Part shown: one piece after another, positions 24,554 through 33,331 of the stretch
Layout: every line of letters begins with the position of its first letter
How positions within the stretch are numbered: position 1 is the stretch's first letter
From: Bog-473 sp963788125
Lineage (GTDB): Bacteria > Actinomycetota > Acidimicrobiia > Acidimicrobiales > RAAP-2
DNA length: 64,000 bases
Direction: 5' to 3'
Assembly (NCBI GenBank): GCA_963788125.1
Contig: CAWBFN010000001.1
Coordinates: 1,550,001-1,614,000, forward strand
Made by a program: the position numbers and the translations under genes
The notes under the pieces: model-generated
Told to the model about the DNA's origin: nothing
What the model saw: only the letters and a program-made list of their open reading frames with translations
Database searches by the model: none

Positions 24554-26736
24554 GAGAGGTTCTTTCGAGTATCTGCCGGCTGTGCACGGCGCACTGCCCG
24601 ATCCTCGTGACCGTCCGCGATGGCGTGGTCGCAGAGGTGCACGGCGACCGCGACGTTCCGGTCTTCGAGGGATACACCTGCCCTAAGGGCCGTGCCCTTC
24701 CCGCCATGCACGCCCTTCCCGGACGCCTGCTCCAGAGCCTTCGGCGCCGAGACGATGGTTCCCACCAGCCGATCAGCTCCGAGCAGGCGATCAAAGAGAT
24801 CGCCGACCGTCTGCACGACGTCGTCGAGCGGCACGGCCCCGAAGCCGTCGCCATCTACATCGGGACGTCGGTCATTCCGCATCCCACGGTCAGCCGTCTG
24901 GCGAGCGCGCTGCTCAAGGCACTCGGTTCGCCGAACGTCTACTCAGCGGGCACGATCGACCAACCCGGCATGATCGTCGCCGAGGCCTGCCATGGAGTGT
25001 GGATGGGAGGGCGCCCGTCGTTCGATGACGCCGATGCCTGGCTCTTCGTCGGGACGAACCCCATCATCTCCAAGCAGTACCTCGAAGAGAACCCGGCCCG
25101 ACGTCTGGCTCGGGCGCTCGATCGAGGAGTGCAGGTGGTCGTGGTCGATCCGCGCCGCACCGAGACGGCCCGTCGGGCCACCTTGCACCTCCAACCGCGC
25201 CCCGGTGAAGACGGGGCCGTGGTCGCCGGCCTTCTGCATGTCATTATGAGGGAGGGTTGGGTCGATCACGAGTTCGTGCGCGAGCACGTCCAGGGCTTCG
25301 CGGTGCTCGAGCGGGCCCTCCGACCGTTCACGCCGGACGTTGTCGCCCAACAGGCCGACATCTCGGCTGGCGAGCTGGTCGAAGCAGCGCGCTTGTTGGG
25401 GACGGCTCGTCGGGGTATTGCCGCGCCCGGCACCGGTGCGGCGATGTCGAACCCCGGGCCCCTCGTCCCCTACCTCTTGCTCTGCCTCGCCAGCGTGCGC
25501 GGCTGGTGGTCGCGCGAGGGCGAACCGGTGAGCCGGCCGAACGTCCTACTGCCCCCCAACCCGGCGCGGGCGCAAGCCTACCCGCCCTATCCGGTCAGCA
25601 CCGGGCGGCGGATGCGGGTGCGGAACCTGGAGCAGACGGTTGCCGGACTGCCGACGGGGGCTCTCGCCGAAGAGATCCTGACGCCAGGACCGGGGCAGAT
25701 CCGGGCGCTCTTCAACGTCGGTGGCAGCCCGGCTACCGCCTGGCCCGACCAACGCCTGGCCCGACGGGCCCTCGAAGATCTCGACCTGTTCGTCACGACT
25801 GACGTCGAGTACTCACCCACCGCCCGGCTCGCCCATTACGTGGTGGCCACCAAGCTGGCCCTCGAGACCCCGGGCGTGACGCAGGGCACCGAGATCATCA
25901 AGTACCTCCACTTCGGTTACGGCTTCGCCCTGCCGTATGCCCAGTACTCACCGGCGATCGTCGACCCCCCTGAAGGCGCCGACGTCATCGAGGATTGGCA
26001 GCTCTACTACCGGGTCGCCCAGCGGCTCGGCCTCGAGCTGCAGATCGTCAACCTCTTCGGATCGGCGGGGGGCTATCTGGAAGCGCCGATCGAGATACTG
26101 CCGCTCGACATGAAGACCGAGCCGACCACTGACGACCTCTACGACCTCATGTGCCGGGGATCTCGCATCCCACTCGATGAGGTACGACGCCGCCCGGGCG
26201 GCACGGTCTTCGAAGAGCTGAAGGATCTGCGGGTTGCGCCGGCGGACGAGGACGGTGGCGCTCGGCTCGACATCGGGAACCACGACGTCCTGGCCCAACT
26301 CGTGCCGGATCCGGCACCTACCAGACAATCCAACCCCACCAGGCCATTCCTTCTCATTCCTCGTCGAGAGAACCGCGTCATCAACACGTTCGGGCGAACG
26401 GTTCCGGGCCTGATGGGGAACCGTCGCTACAACCCGGCTTTCCTCCATCCTGAGGACATGGCCGAACTCGGTCTCGATTCGGGTGACCTCGTGCAGATCG
26501 AGTCCGACTTCGCCGCCGTCGTCGGCGTTGCCGAGACCGACGACGACCTCAGGCGCGGCGTCGTCTCGATGAGCCATGGCTTCGGGGCGAATCCGGGGGA
26601 GCCCGAGGACCCAAAGACGGACGGAGCCAACACCAACCGGCTGTTCAACACAGAGGTCAAATGCGATCCCATCTCCGGTCAACCTCGGATGGGAGCGGTG
26701 GCCGTCGCCCTGTGCCGGGTGCCGGGCGGGGCTTGA
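24550..26736 (+). CDS. molybdopterin (bis-MGD) oxidoreductase with 4Fe-4S cluster
   Basis: About 728 residues. The N-terminal cluster site is C9-x2-C12-x3-C16-x27-C44 (CRLCTAHCPI, YTCPKG). Then come the molybdopterin oxidoreductase domain (VFVGTNP-like FVGTNPIISKQYLEENP, VVDPRRTETARRA) and the C-terminal dinucleotide-binding domain (NRRYNPAFLHPEDMAELGLDSGDLVQIESD). I chose the GTG at 24550, which overlaps the P450 stop by 4 nt. The family includes formate-dehydrogenase and acetylene-hydratase relatives; the reaction here is unknown. No accessory subunit is adjacent, so it probably works as a single cytoplasmic polypeptide. Confidence 0.88.
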   Translation: MREVLSSICRLCTAHCPILVTVRDGVVAEVHGDRDVPVFEGYTCPKGRALPAMHALPGRLLQSLRRRDDGSHQPISSEQAIKEIADRLHDVVERHGPEAVAIYIGTSVIPHPTVSRLASALLKALGSPNVYSAGTIDQPGMIVAEACHGVWMGGRPSFDDADAWLFVGTNPIISKQYLEENPARRLARALDRGVQVVVVDPRRTETARRATLHLQPRPGEDGAVVAGLLHVIMREGWVDHEFVREHVQGFAVLERALRPFTPDVVAQQADISAGELVEAARLLGTARRGIAAPGTGAAMSNPGPLVPYLLLCLASVRGWWSREGEPVSRPNVLLPPNPARAQAYPPYPVSTGRRMRVRNLEQTVAGLPTGALAEEILTPGPGQIRALFNVGGSPATAWPDQRLARRALEDLDLFVTTDVEYSPTARLAHYVVATKLALETPGVTQGTEIIKYLHFGYGFALPYAQYSPAIVDPPEGADVIEDWQLYYRVAQRLGLELQIVNLFGSAGGYLEAPIEILPLDMKTEPTTDDLYDLMCRGSRIPLDEVRRRPGGTVFEELKDLRVAPADEDGGARLDIGNHDVLAQLVPDPAPTRQSNPTRPFLLIPRRENRVINTFGRTVPGLMGNRRYNPAFLHPEDMAELGLDSGDLVQIESDFAAVVGVAETDDDLRRGVVSMSHGFGANPGEPEDPKTDGANTNRLFNTEVKCDPISGQPRMGAVAVALCRVPGGA

Positions 26737-26872
26737 TGTGGTCACTGTCGTGGATCAAAGGACAACCACGCTCATGGAGCGAGGCGCTCGACCCGATGTC
26801 TGCCGTGCCGGCGACGGGTGGGGATGGGGAAACCACAAGGAGCATAATCAACGGGTGGAAAGGAGAGCTGTG

Positions 26873-28204
26873 ATGGATTCTGCCGGTGTCGTCGCACGAC
26901 CAGAGAAGTCCGCATTGAGCGAGTTCCGGGGCATGGTCGTGGTTCCGGGGTCCCGCTACACCTCACAAGAGTTCTTCGACCTCGAGATGGAGCGGCTCTG
27001 GCCACGGGTGTGGCAGATGGCCTGCCGGGAGGAGGAGATCCCGAACCCGGGCGACTTCGTGGAGTACACAATCGGTGATCAGTCGATTCTCATCGTCCGG
27101 AGCCATCCCGACACGATCGCCGCGTTCTTCAATGCGTGTGCCCACCGCGGGACCCGCCTGGCGTCAGGGACCGGGAACTTCGCCACCGCCGAGATCCGTT
27201 GCCGCTACCACGCCTGGCGTTGGAACCTCGACGGGGAGATCAAAGAGGTGGTCGATCGCCACGACTACCCCGCCGCGCTCACCGACGACGACGTCCGGTT
27301 GGGCGAGGTCCAGGTAGGCCGCTGGGGCGGCTTCGTGTTCGTCAACATGGATCCGAACTGCGAGAGCTTTGCGTCCTTCCTCGGTGAGGTACCCGAGCGA
27401 ATGGTCACCTACCGCTTCGAAGACCTCCGCTTCCGTTCGTATCGGACCATCCTCTTCGACTGCAACTGGAAGACCGCCGTGGACGCCTTCAACGAGGCCT
27501 ACCACCCCCAGGGACTGCACCCCCAGATGCTGAACTGGTATGACGACACTCGCTTCACCTACGAGCAGTTCGGCCCCCACAGCTGGTACGGCGAGAAGGA
27601 GTTTCGCCACGAGCTGCGACCGAGCCCCCGGCTCGGGCTGGACCCCGAGGACTACGACGAGATCGAGCTCCTTTCGGACCGGATCGACGCCGTGCGTGGC
27701 CTCTTCACCCGTGAAGACCGCCAGCGCCTCGATGAGCTGCTCAAGAGCGGGCCACCCGAGGGAAAGACGGCCGTCCAGGTCTTCAACGAGATCAGGGTGC
27801 AGGCCATGCGGGACCGTTATGACTTCAACGGGCTGACCGACAACGAGATCCTGCGCAACGGCACGATCCACCTCTTCCCGAACTTCGTGGGGCCGATCGT
27901 GCACGGCAACGCCACCCTCTATCGTGCTCGCCCGAACGGGCTCGATCCCGACAGTTGCATCCTCGACTACTGGGCCCTCGAATGGGTTCCCAAGGGCGGC
28001 GAGGCACCACCGATCGAGCGCAAGTTCTACGAGGACTGGCGGACCAAGGACTGGGGAGAGATCAACAACCAGGACTTTGGCAACCTCGTCGAGATCACCA
28101 CCGGTATGAAGTCTCGTGGCTTCCGACGGGCTCTCCTCAACCCGGTGCAGGAGGCGAACATGATCCACCACGAGCAGATCCTTGACCGGTACCTCAACGC
28201 CTAG
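26873..28204 (+). CDS. Rieske non-heme iron ring-hydroxylating oxygenase, alpha subunit
   Basis: A 443-residue oxygenase. The Rieske site is C89-x-H91-x18-C110-x2-H113 (NACAHRGTRL, RCRYHAW). The mononuclear iron site appears as NWKTAVDAFNEAYHPQGLHP, with two His and an upstream acidic bridge. The ATG at 26873 is preceded by aaaggagag. Length and layout fit the alpha subunit of aromatic or steroid oxygenases; no beta subunit is adjacent. It follows the molybdopterin gene by 136 bp with no visible terminator and overlaps the CoA-transferase start, so it belongs to the same operon. Confidence 0.93.
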   Translation: MDSAGVVARPEKSALSEFRGMVVVPGSRYTSQEFFDLEMERLWPRVWQMACREEEIPNPGDFVEYTIGDQSILIVRSHPDTIAAFFNACAHRGTRLASGTGNFATAEIRCRYHAWRWNLDGEIKEVVDRHDYPAALTDDDVRLGEVQVGRWGGFVFVNMDPNCESFASFLGEVPERMVTYRFEDLRFRSYRTILFDCNWKTAVDAFNEAYHPQGLHPQMLNWYDDTRFTYEQFGPHSWYGEKEFRHELRPSPRLGLDPEDYDEIELLSDRIDAVRGLFTREDRQRLDELLKSGPPEGKTAVQVFNEIRVQAMRDRYDFNGLTDNEILRNGTIHLFPNFVGPIVHGNATLYRARPNGLDPDSCILDYWALEWVPKGGEAPPIERKFYEDWRTKDWGEINNQDFGNLVEITTGMKSRGFRRALLNPVQEANMIHHEQILDRYLNA

Positions 28205-30605
28205 CCGAGGCAATGGTCCGCTCGCCGCCTTGGCGGGCGTCCACGTCCTCGATCTCTCCAATGGGATCGCTGGGTCCTATTGCGCCAAGCTCTTGGCCGG
28301 CGTCGGCGCGACGGTCACCAAGGTGGAACCGCCGAGCGGCCATCCGCTGCGCCAATGGTCGTCCTCAGGCTCGGTCGGCGCCGACGGCGACTCCGATGGG
28401 GTGCTGTTTCGGCACCTGGCCGCCGGTCAGCGCAGTGTCGTGGTCGACCTCGAGCGCGAGGCCGGGCGGGAGCGGGTCCTCGAGCTCGCGGCTTCCGCCA
28501 ACGTCGTGGTCGAGAGCTTCGCTCCCGGCAGGCTCCCCGACCTCGACCTGGGCCCCGAACGGCTCTGGAATGCCAACCGAGAACTGACGGTGGTCTCGAT
28601 TACGCCCTTCGGGCAGGAGGGACCGCGGCGCGACGATGCACGCAGCGAATTCCTTCTCCAAGCCGCCATGGGCGCGCTCGACGTGCACGGTGAAGGGGTC
28701 GCTCCCCTGGCCGTAGGCGGGCAGCTGGGTGAGTGGGCCACCGGCACCTACGCCGCGGCGGGAGCGCTGGCGGCGCGGGCCCGCACCCAGCGGACCGGCC
28801 AGGGCGAGTGGGTGGACGTCTCTGCCCTCGAGTGCCTGGCGGTGACCTTTCTCAGCTATCCGACACTCTTTGCCAGCTTCCCGGGGGGATCGCGGACCGC
28901 CAGCTTCTTGATGGTGCCGGGGATCGAGGCGTGCAAGGACGGCTATGTGGGGTTGGCCACCATCACCGTGCAACAGTGGCACGACGTACTGGCCATGATC
29001 GAACGGACCGATCTCATGGCGACCCGCCCCGAGTGGAACGATCAGAAGGTCCGCCAGCGCGAGCTGGCGATGGTCAAAGCCGAGATCGCCCCGTGGTTCC
29101 TCGGCCGCACCCAAGCCGAGATCCTCGAACGGGCAGCAGCATTCCGAGTGCCTGCCGCACCGGTGTCGAGCGGAGACTCGGTGGCCGGCCTTCCCCACGT
29201 CGTCGCTCGTGGGCTGTTTCGGCCAAATCCTCGGGGAGCGTTCCCTGACCCGCGTCCCCCATTTCGCAGCTCCCGATCGGCGCCTCGGCCGGCCGTGTCG
29301 GCCCCCCGACTGGGGGAGCACGATCAGGCGCACATTGCGGGCAATCTCAGCAAGCAACCGCTCTCGAAACGTGATGCCGGCGAGCTTCCGCTCGAAGGTG
29401 TGCGGATCCTGGACCTCACCGCCTTTTGGGCGGGACCGTTCGGCACCCAATATCTGGCGACGCTCGGTGCCGATGTGATCAAGGTTGAGTCGGTCCAACG
29501 ACCCGACCCCATGCGCTTCAGCGTGACCGTCCCGCCGACGACCGAGCAGTGGTACGAGCAGGGTTCACTCTTCGTCGCCATCAACCTCAACAAGCGGGGC
29601 ATCACGTTGGACCTCTCGCGCAGCGAAGGCCGAGACCTGTTCCTCCGGCTCGTGGCCACCGCCGATGTGGTGGTGGAGAACTTCACCCCCCGAGTGATGG
29701 AGAACTTCGGCCTGGCCTACGAGGACCTGCGGGAGGTGCGGAACGATCTCATCATGTTGCGGATGCCGGGCTGGGGTCTCGGTGGCCCGTGGCGAGACCG
29801 ACCGGCCTTCGCCTCCACCATGGAACAGGCCTCGGGCATAGCCTGGATGACAGGTCACCCCGACGGTCCCCCCGAGCTCCCAGGTATCTGCGATCCGCTC
29901 ACCGGGATCCACGCCGCCTTTGCGGTCTTGGCGGCCTTGGAGGAGCGGCGACGGACGGGGGAAGGTCAGCAGGTCGAGCTGGCCATGCTCGATCTGGCCG
30001 TCAATGTCTCGGTGGAGCAGGTGCTCGAGCTCGCCGCCTATGGGCACCGGTTGGAGCGCCAAGGCAACCGAGGACCGGCGGCCGCACCTCAAGGCGTGTA
30101 TCCGACCGCCGATCACGCCTGGCTGGCGCTCGCCGTGGGCACCGACGAGGAATGGCAGGCATTGTGCGAAGTCCTCGGAAACGCCGAGTTGGCCGAGGAC
30201 GTCGGGCTTGGCCGAGCCACCGGGCGCCGAGCGGCCCACGATCGTATCGACAAGGAGGTGGCGGGATGGTCGGGGCGCAAGACCCGGGACGAGGCACTAT
30301 CGGAGCTTCGAAGAGCAGGGGTGCCCGCCGAAGCGGTGGTCTCGGCTTACGAGATCGACCAGGAGCCCCAGATGATCTCCAGGGGCTTCTGGGAGGATGT
30401 GTGCCACCCCGTCGTTGGGACGTATCGGTACCCGGGCTGGCCCATGCGGCTCTCCGGAGGACCGGACAAATGGTATCGACGACCCGCTCCCCTCCTGGGC
30501 GAACATAACGAGGAGGTGCTGTGTGAACTCCTCGGTCTCGGTGACGACCAACTGGCAAGCTTGCGCGACAAAGCGATCATCGGTGAAGGCCTGCAACTGC
30601 GATGA
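28182..30605 (+). CDS. tandem family III (CaiB/BaiF) CoA-transferase, two fused domains
   Basis: An 807-residue protein made of two CaiB/BaiF units. Unit 1 runs from LAGVHVLDLSNGIAGSYCAKLL to about residue 385, unit 2 from LEGVRILDLTAFWAGPFGTQYLATLGADVIKVE to the end. The Asp that carries the CoA thioester in this family appears in unit 2 (GICDPLTGIHAA) but is Glu in unit 1 (LGEWATGTY). The TTG at 28182 overlaps the Rieske stop; a later in-frame start is possible. It likely activates or transfers CoA to a carboxylic product of the upstream oxidations. Fused doubles are known in mycobacterial sterol clusters. Confidence 0.9.
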   Translation: MTGTSTPSRGNGPLAALAGVHVLDLSNGIAGSYCAKLLAGVGATVTKVEPPSGHPLRQWSSSGSVGADGDSDGVLFRHLAAGQRSVVVDLEREAGRERVLELAASANVVVESFAPGRLPDLDLGPERLWNANRELTVVSITPFGQEGPRRDDARSEFLLQAAMGALDVHGEGVAPLAVGGQLGEWATGTYAAAGALAARARTQRTGQGEWVDVSALECLAVTFLSYPTLFASFPGGSRTASFLMVPGIEACKDGYVGLATITVQQWHDVLAMIERTDLMATRPEWNDQKVRQRELAMVKAEIAPWFLGRTQAEILERAAAFRVPAAPVSSGDSVAGLPHVVARGLFRPNPRGAFPDPRPPFRSSRSAPRPAVSAPRLGEHDQAHIAGNLSKQPLSKRDAGELPLEGVRILDLTAFWAGPFGTQYLATLGADVIKVESVQRPDPMRFSVTVPPTTEQWYEQGSLFVAINLNKRGITLDLSRSEGRDLFLRLVATADVVVENFTPRVMENFGLAYEDLREVRNDLIMLRMPGWGLGGPWRDRPAFASTMEQASGIAWMTGHPDGPPELPGICDPLTGIHAAFAVLAALEERRRTGEGQQVELAMLDLAVNVSVEQVLELAAYGHRLERQGNRGPAAAPQGVYPTADHAWLALAVGTDEEWQALCEVLGNAELAEDVGLGRATGRRAAHDRIDKEVAGWSGRKTRDEALSELRRAGVPAEAVVSAYEIDQEPQMISRGFWEDVCHPVVGTYRYPGWPMRLSGGPDKWYRRPAPLLGEHNEEVLCELLGLGDDQLASLRDKAIIGEGLQLR

Positions 30606-30666
30606 GACTGCCCCCCCCGTCCGACGCTCCCCGCAGCCCACAAACCCCGATGACGACGCCGAGACC

Positions 30667-30905
30667 TCGGTGGCTGACTTCGTGGCCCGAAGTTCGCGTC
30701 AATCGGTCAAAGTGCGGACGCCGTCGCCACATCAATTGTCCGACGCCGTGACCAATGCGGGCGTGACTGTCATCCCGGACCCCGACGGGTCTATGACCGT
30801 CACGGGTCTGTCGGCATGGCAGCGTCGATCCCTGTTGCCGTAGACGAGTTGACCCCGGTTGCCTCATTGAAGGACGCAACCGCCCGATTCAGTCCCAGTA
30901 CCGGT
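30667..30905 (+). pseudogene. ABC transporter ATP-binding protein, C-terminal remnant
   Basis: Two frames together give the accessory C-terminal part of drug-exporter ABC ATPases: VKVRTPSPHQLSDAVTNAGV and SMTVTGLSA in one, then PVAVDELTPVASLKDATARF in another. Such proteins end in a segment like TVTGL...L.PV.ASLE.AF. No Walker or signature motifs exist upstream, so only the tail survives, and it is itself frameshifted. It fills most of the gap between the CoA-transferase and the SGNH hydrolase. Confidence 0.6.
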
Positions 30906-31024
30906 ACGGCCAGCGGCACCACTCCCGTCACCCTTCCGAGCCTCCAGGAACTCGCATATGCGCGCACCGTTGCCCTCCACCGGGCCGTCCGAATTCTTGC
31001 CCTTTCTCTAGTACGCTGCTGTCT

Positions 31025-31870
31025 GTGCTACTGGGGACGCGGAACCTTGCCTCTCTGATGCCGGCCCTGGCACTGTCCGTGCTCCTGCTCGCCGGATTCG
31101 GACTGCAGCCAGCCGCCGCGACCACCACGCACAAGCTGAAGCCCGGTGATCTTTATGTGTCGCTCGGAAGCTCGATCGCTTCGGGATACGGGATCTCGGT
31201 CCAGTCGACGCCCTGTAGCCGCTCGAGCAACGACTACGGGCAAATCGTCGCCAAGCATTTTCACCTTCATCTGATCGACGCCAGTTGTGGCGCGGCCACG
31301 ATACCGAATGTTGTTAATACTCCACAGGGGAGCATTAACCCACCGCAACTGACCTTCGTCACTCCGGCCACCAAGCTCATCACCATCGCTGTCGGTGGCA
31401 ATGATATTGACTACAACGCCACAGCCGTCGAATGTGACAACCCAGCCACGTGCGCGGCACCCGCGAACCTCGCCGCCTTGGTGGCGAACATGCGCACAGA
31501 ACTCAAAGCGATGATCGAGAAGATTAAGGCGGCGGCACCGTCAGCCACGATCGTCTTCGTCACATATCCGCGGGAGGTACCCGCCGGGATCAATTGCCCG
31601 GCGCTCGGCTTGACCAACACGGGGGCAGTGATAGTGCGTTCCATGGGCCAGATGCTCGAGAATGCCTTCGTTCAGGTCGTCAAGCCACTAGGCGTCGTCT
31701 TCGTCGACCCCTACGCCGTCCCGGGGGACCACACCGTTTGCGCATCGCCATCACAACAATGGACACAGGGCTCCAAGTACGTGTTCGGCGTCACCGGCTT
31801 CGCCCATCACCCGACGGCCCTCGGGCACCGCGTGATGGCGCAAATGATCATCAAGGCCCTAGGTAGGTGA
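31025..31870 (+). CDS. secreted SGNH-hydrolase family esterase/lipase
   Basis: A 281-residue exported hydrolase. The signal peptide covers LASLMPALALSVLLLAGFGLQPAAA. Block I reads YVSLGSSIASGYG, with Ser as nucleophile but Ser in place of the usual Asp of GDS, as in a group of actinobacterial relatives. Block III is VGGND; block V is HHPTALGHR with the catalytic His. I give the GTG at 31025; an ATG at 31058 also precedes the hydrophobic stretch. Two Cys pairs (STPCSRS, DASCGA; ECDNPATCAA) may form disulfides. Its 3' end has been copied to 18.1 kb. Confidence 0.88.
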   Translation: MLLGTRNLASLMPALALSVLLLAGFGLQPAAATTTHKLKPGDLYVSLGSSIASGYGISVQSTPCSRSSNDYGQIVAKHFHLHLIDASCGAATIPNVVNTPQGSINPPQLTFVTPATKLITIAVGGNDIDYNATAVECDNPATCAAPANLAALVANMRTELKAMIEKIKAAAPSATIVFVTYPREVPAGINCPALGLTNTGAVIVRSMGQMLENAFVQVVKPLGVVFVDPYAVPGDHTVCASPSQQWTQGSKYVFGVTGFAHHPTALGHRVMAQMIIKALGR

Positions 31871-32045
31871 CGACATCGGGACGACGGCTGTCAGACACCT
31901 GAAAGATCTGCCGCCCCCGAGCCACGAACTCTGCGGTTGAGGTTCGATTGTCCTCGTTGCTCGTCAGAGTTTGCCAATCGTGACGATTCCGACCCTGGGC
32001 TCTCAACAACAATCCCGGATGCCAGCCAGCACCCGTGCCAGGGCC
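31809..32045 (+). repeat. source copy of the fragment inverted at 17930-18164
   Basis: Covers the last ~60 bp of the SGNH hydrolase gene and about 175 bp of its downstream flank. The related copy lies 13.6 kb away in opposite orientation. Here the gene is intact, so this is the likely source. The flank itself holds no gene that I can see. Confidence 0.85.
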
Positions 32046-32120
32046 GCGATGGGCAGGTCGGGGCCTCCTGCCCCGAGACCCCTCGCTGCTGGTGATGTCC
32101 CTACTGGGAGAGGTCCTTCT

Positions 32121-32465
32121 TCAGGAGGTCCAGTCGACCAGTACGTCGGGGAGCGGGCTTTCGGGCGGAGCGCCCAGGTCGACGCCAGTCACATCCTTGA
32201 CTTGGCCACGAAACCAGATGGTGAACTCGTCGCCGGAGGTGGCGATTTCCGTGAATGTCTTCTCGATGTCGGGAGCCTCGAACCACACCAACATGAAGCT
32301 CCCCATCGGGGTCACTTGGAGAGCCCAAGTCTCTCGGATGAGTTCCGTCCTGGCCGCCTGAGCCTCGAACCCCTTGCGGCGCTCCCCCATGCACGCGGCC
32401 GCGAAGTCCTTTCCTCCTTGTTCTTTACCCGGAAGGATCGGGAACACTCCATTGAACACTGCCAT
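32121..32465 (-). CDS. small hypothetical protein, ferredoxin-like-fold candidate
   Basis: A 114-residue protein, MAVFNGVFPILPGKEQGGKDFAAACMGERRKGFEAQ..., with the pattern of a dimeric alpha/beta-barrel (strand, long helix with lysines, strand LQVTPMGSFMLVWFEAPDIEKTFTEI). It ends with DWTS. It may relate to DUF6176-like or EthD-like small proteins. It is divergent from the TetR gene at 32606, with a perfect 16-bp palindrome between them, so it is probably a target of that repressor. Confidence 0.65.
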   Translation of the reverse strand: MAVFNGVFPILPGKEQGGKDFAAACMGERRKGFEAQAARTELIRETWALQVTPMGSFMLVWFEAPDIEKTFTEIATSGDEFTIWFRGQVKDVTGVDLGAPPESPLPDVLVDWTS

Positions 32466-32542
32466 CGGGCTCTTCTCCTGTGGTTCGTTGATGTCGGGTC
32501 ATGTCGTTCATGTCGAGCGGCCAGACCGCTCCTTACATCACA

Positions 32543-32558
32543 GTGTTATGCATAACAC
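32543..32558. promoter_or_regulatory. TetR operator candidate O1, perfect 16-bp palindrome
   Basis: GTGTTATGCATAACAC is a perfect palindrome in the AT-richer region between the divergent 114-residue protein and the TetR gene. Its left half GTGTTAT recurs at 32583-32589. Confidence 0.7.
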
Positions 32559-32582
32559 GGTGATGGACTGATGTCAATGACG

Positions 32583-32598
32583 GTGTTATCGATAAGCT
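32583..32598. promoter_or_regulatory. TetR operator candidate O2
   Basis: GTGTTATCGATAAGCT, with a perfect core TTATCGATAA at 32586-32595, repeats the left half of O1. The two centres are 40 bp apart, about four helical turns, so dimers would bind on one face. It ends 7 bp before the TetR start. Confidence 0.6.
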
Positions 32599-32605
32599 GT
32601 CGGGC

Positions 32606-33277
32606 GTGCCACCCCGGTCTGTCGACCCTCATCTGCGCGAACGGATCATCAACGCCGCCGCGCTGCTGCTGGCCACCGAGGGCGCCGTGTCGGCGCGGCG
32701 CTTGGCCCGCGAGCTGGGCACGTCGACGATGGTCGTCTATACGCATTTCGGCGGGATGGACGAGCTGGCCCGACAGGTGATGCGCCGCGGCTTCGAAGAT
32801 TTCGGAACCGAGCTAGACCGCGGCGCGGTCACCGACGATGCCGTCGCCGACTGGATGACCTACCTCTGGAGCTACCGCCGCTTCGCGCTCCGCGAACCCC
32901 ACCTGTACGCGGTGATGTTCGGTCCCGGACTGGCCGCGTTCAGGCTTGGTGATCCCGCCGACCTCGAGGCGGCGAGGTCCACCTTCGTCTCGCTCCTCCG
33001 TCGCATCCACGCCTGCGTCAACGCGGGCCGATGGGCAGTCGACGACGTCACGACCGCCGGCGAAGCTGTCTGGTCCGGAGTGCACGGCCACACCACGCTG
33101 GAGCTCACCGGGTTCTTCGCCGCGGTCGGCCGCGACCCGGTGCGCTCGTACGGCGAGATCCTCACCAGGCTGTCGATCGGCCTCGGCGACGACGCCCTCG
33201 CCACCGCTCGCTCGCTGTCGACCGCCAGACGGCGGGCCGTCCGCACCGACCGAGCCGAGGCCGCCTCTGCACGATGA
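32606..33277 (+). CDS. TetR/AcrR family regulator
   Basis: A 223-residue regulator starting at a GTG. The N-terminal HTH reads RERIINAAALLLATEGAVSARRLARELGTSTMVVYTHFGGMDELA. The C-terminal half has the WHG-type pattern: FALREPHLYAVMFGPGLAAF and GEAVWSGVHGHTTLELTGFF. The tail is basic and Arg-rich. Operator candidates lie directly upstream, so autoregulation together with the divergent small gene is likely. The next gene on the opposite strand is an efflux pump with its own MarR. Confidence 0.9.
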   Translation: MPPRSVDPHLRERIINAAALLLATEGAVSARRLARELGTSTMVVYTHFGGMDELARQVMRRGFEDFGTELDRGAVTDDAVADWMTYLWSYRRFALREPHLYAVMFGPGLAAFRLGDPADLEAARSTFVSLLRRIHACVNAGRWAVDDVTTAGEAVWSGVHGHTTLELTGFFAAVGRDPVRSYGEILTRLSIGLGDDALATARSLSTARRRAVRTDRAEAASAR

Positions 33278-33331
33278 GCGTCGCCACGTCCTGGACCCAA
33301 TCGAGTCGGCTGGCAATAGGTGAGCCTCTTG

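Noticed and set aside
27164..28261. Minus-strand open frame of 365 codons opposite the Rieske gene
   Set aside because: Antisense shadow in high-GC DNA; the plus strand has complete Rieske and iron-binding motifs.
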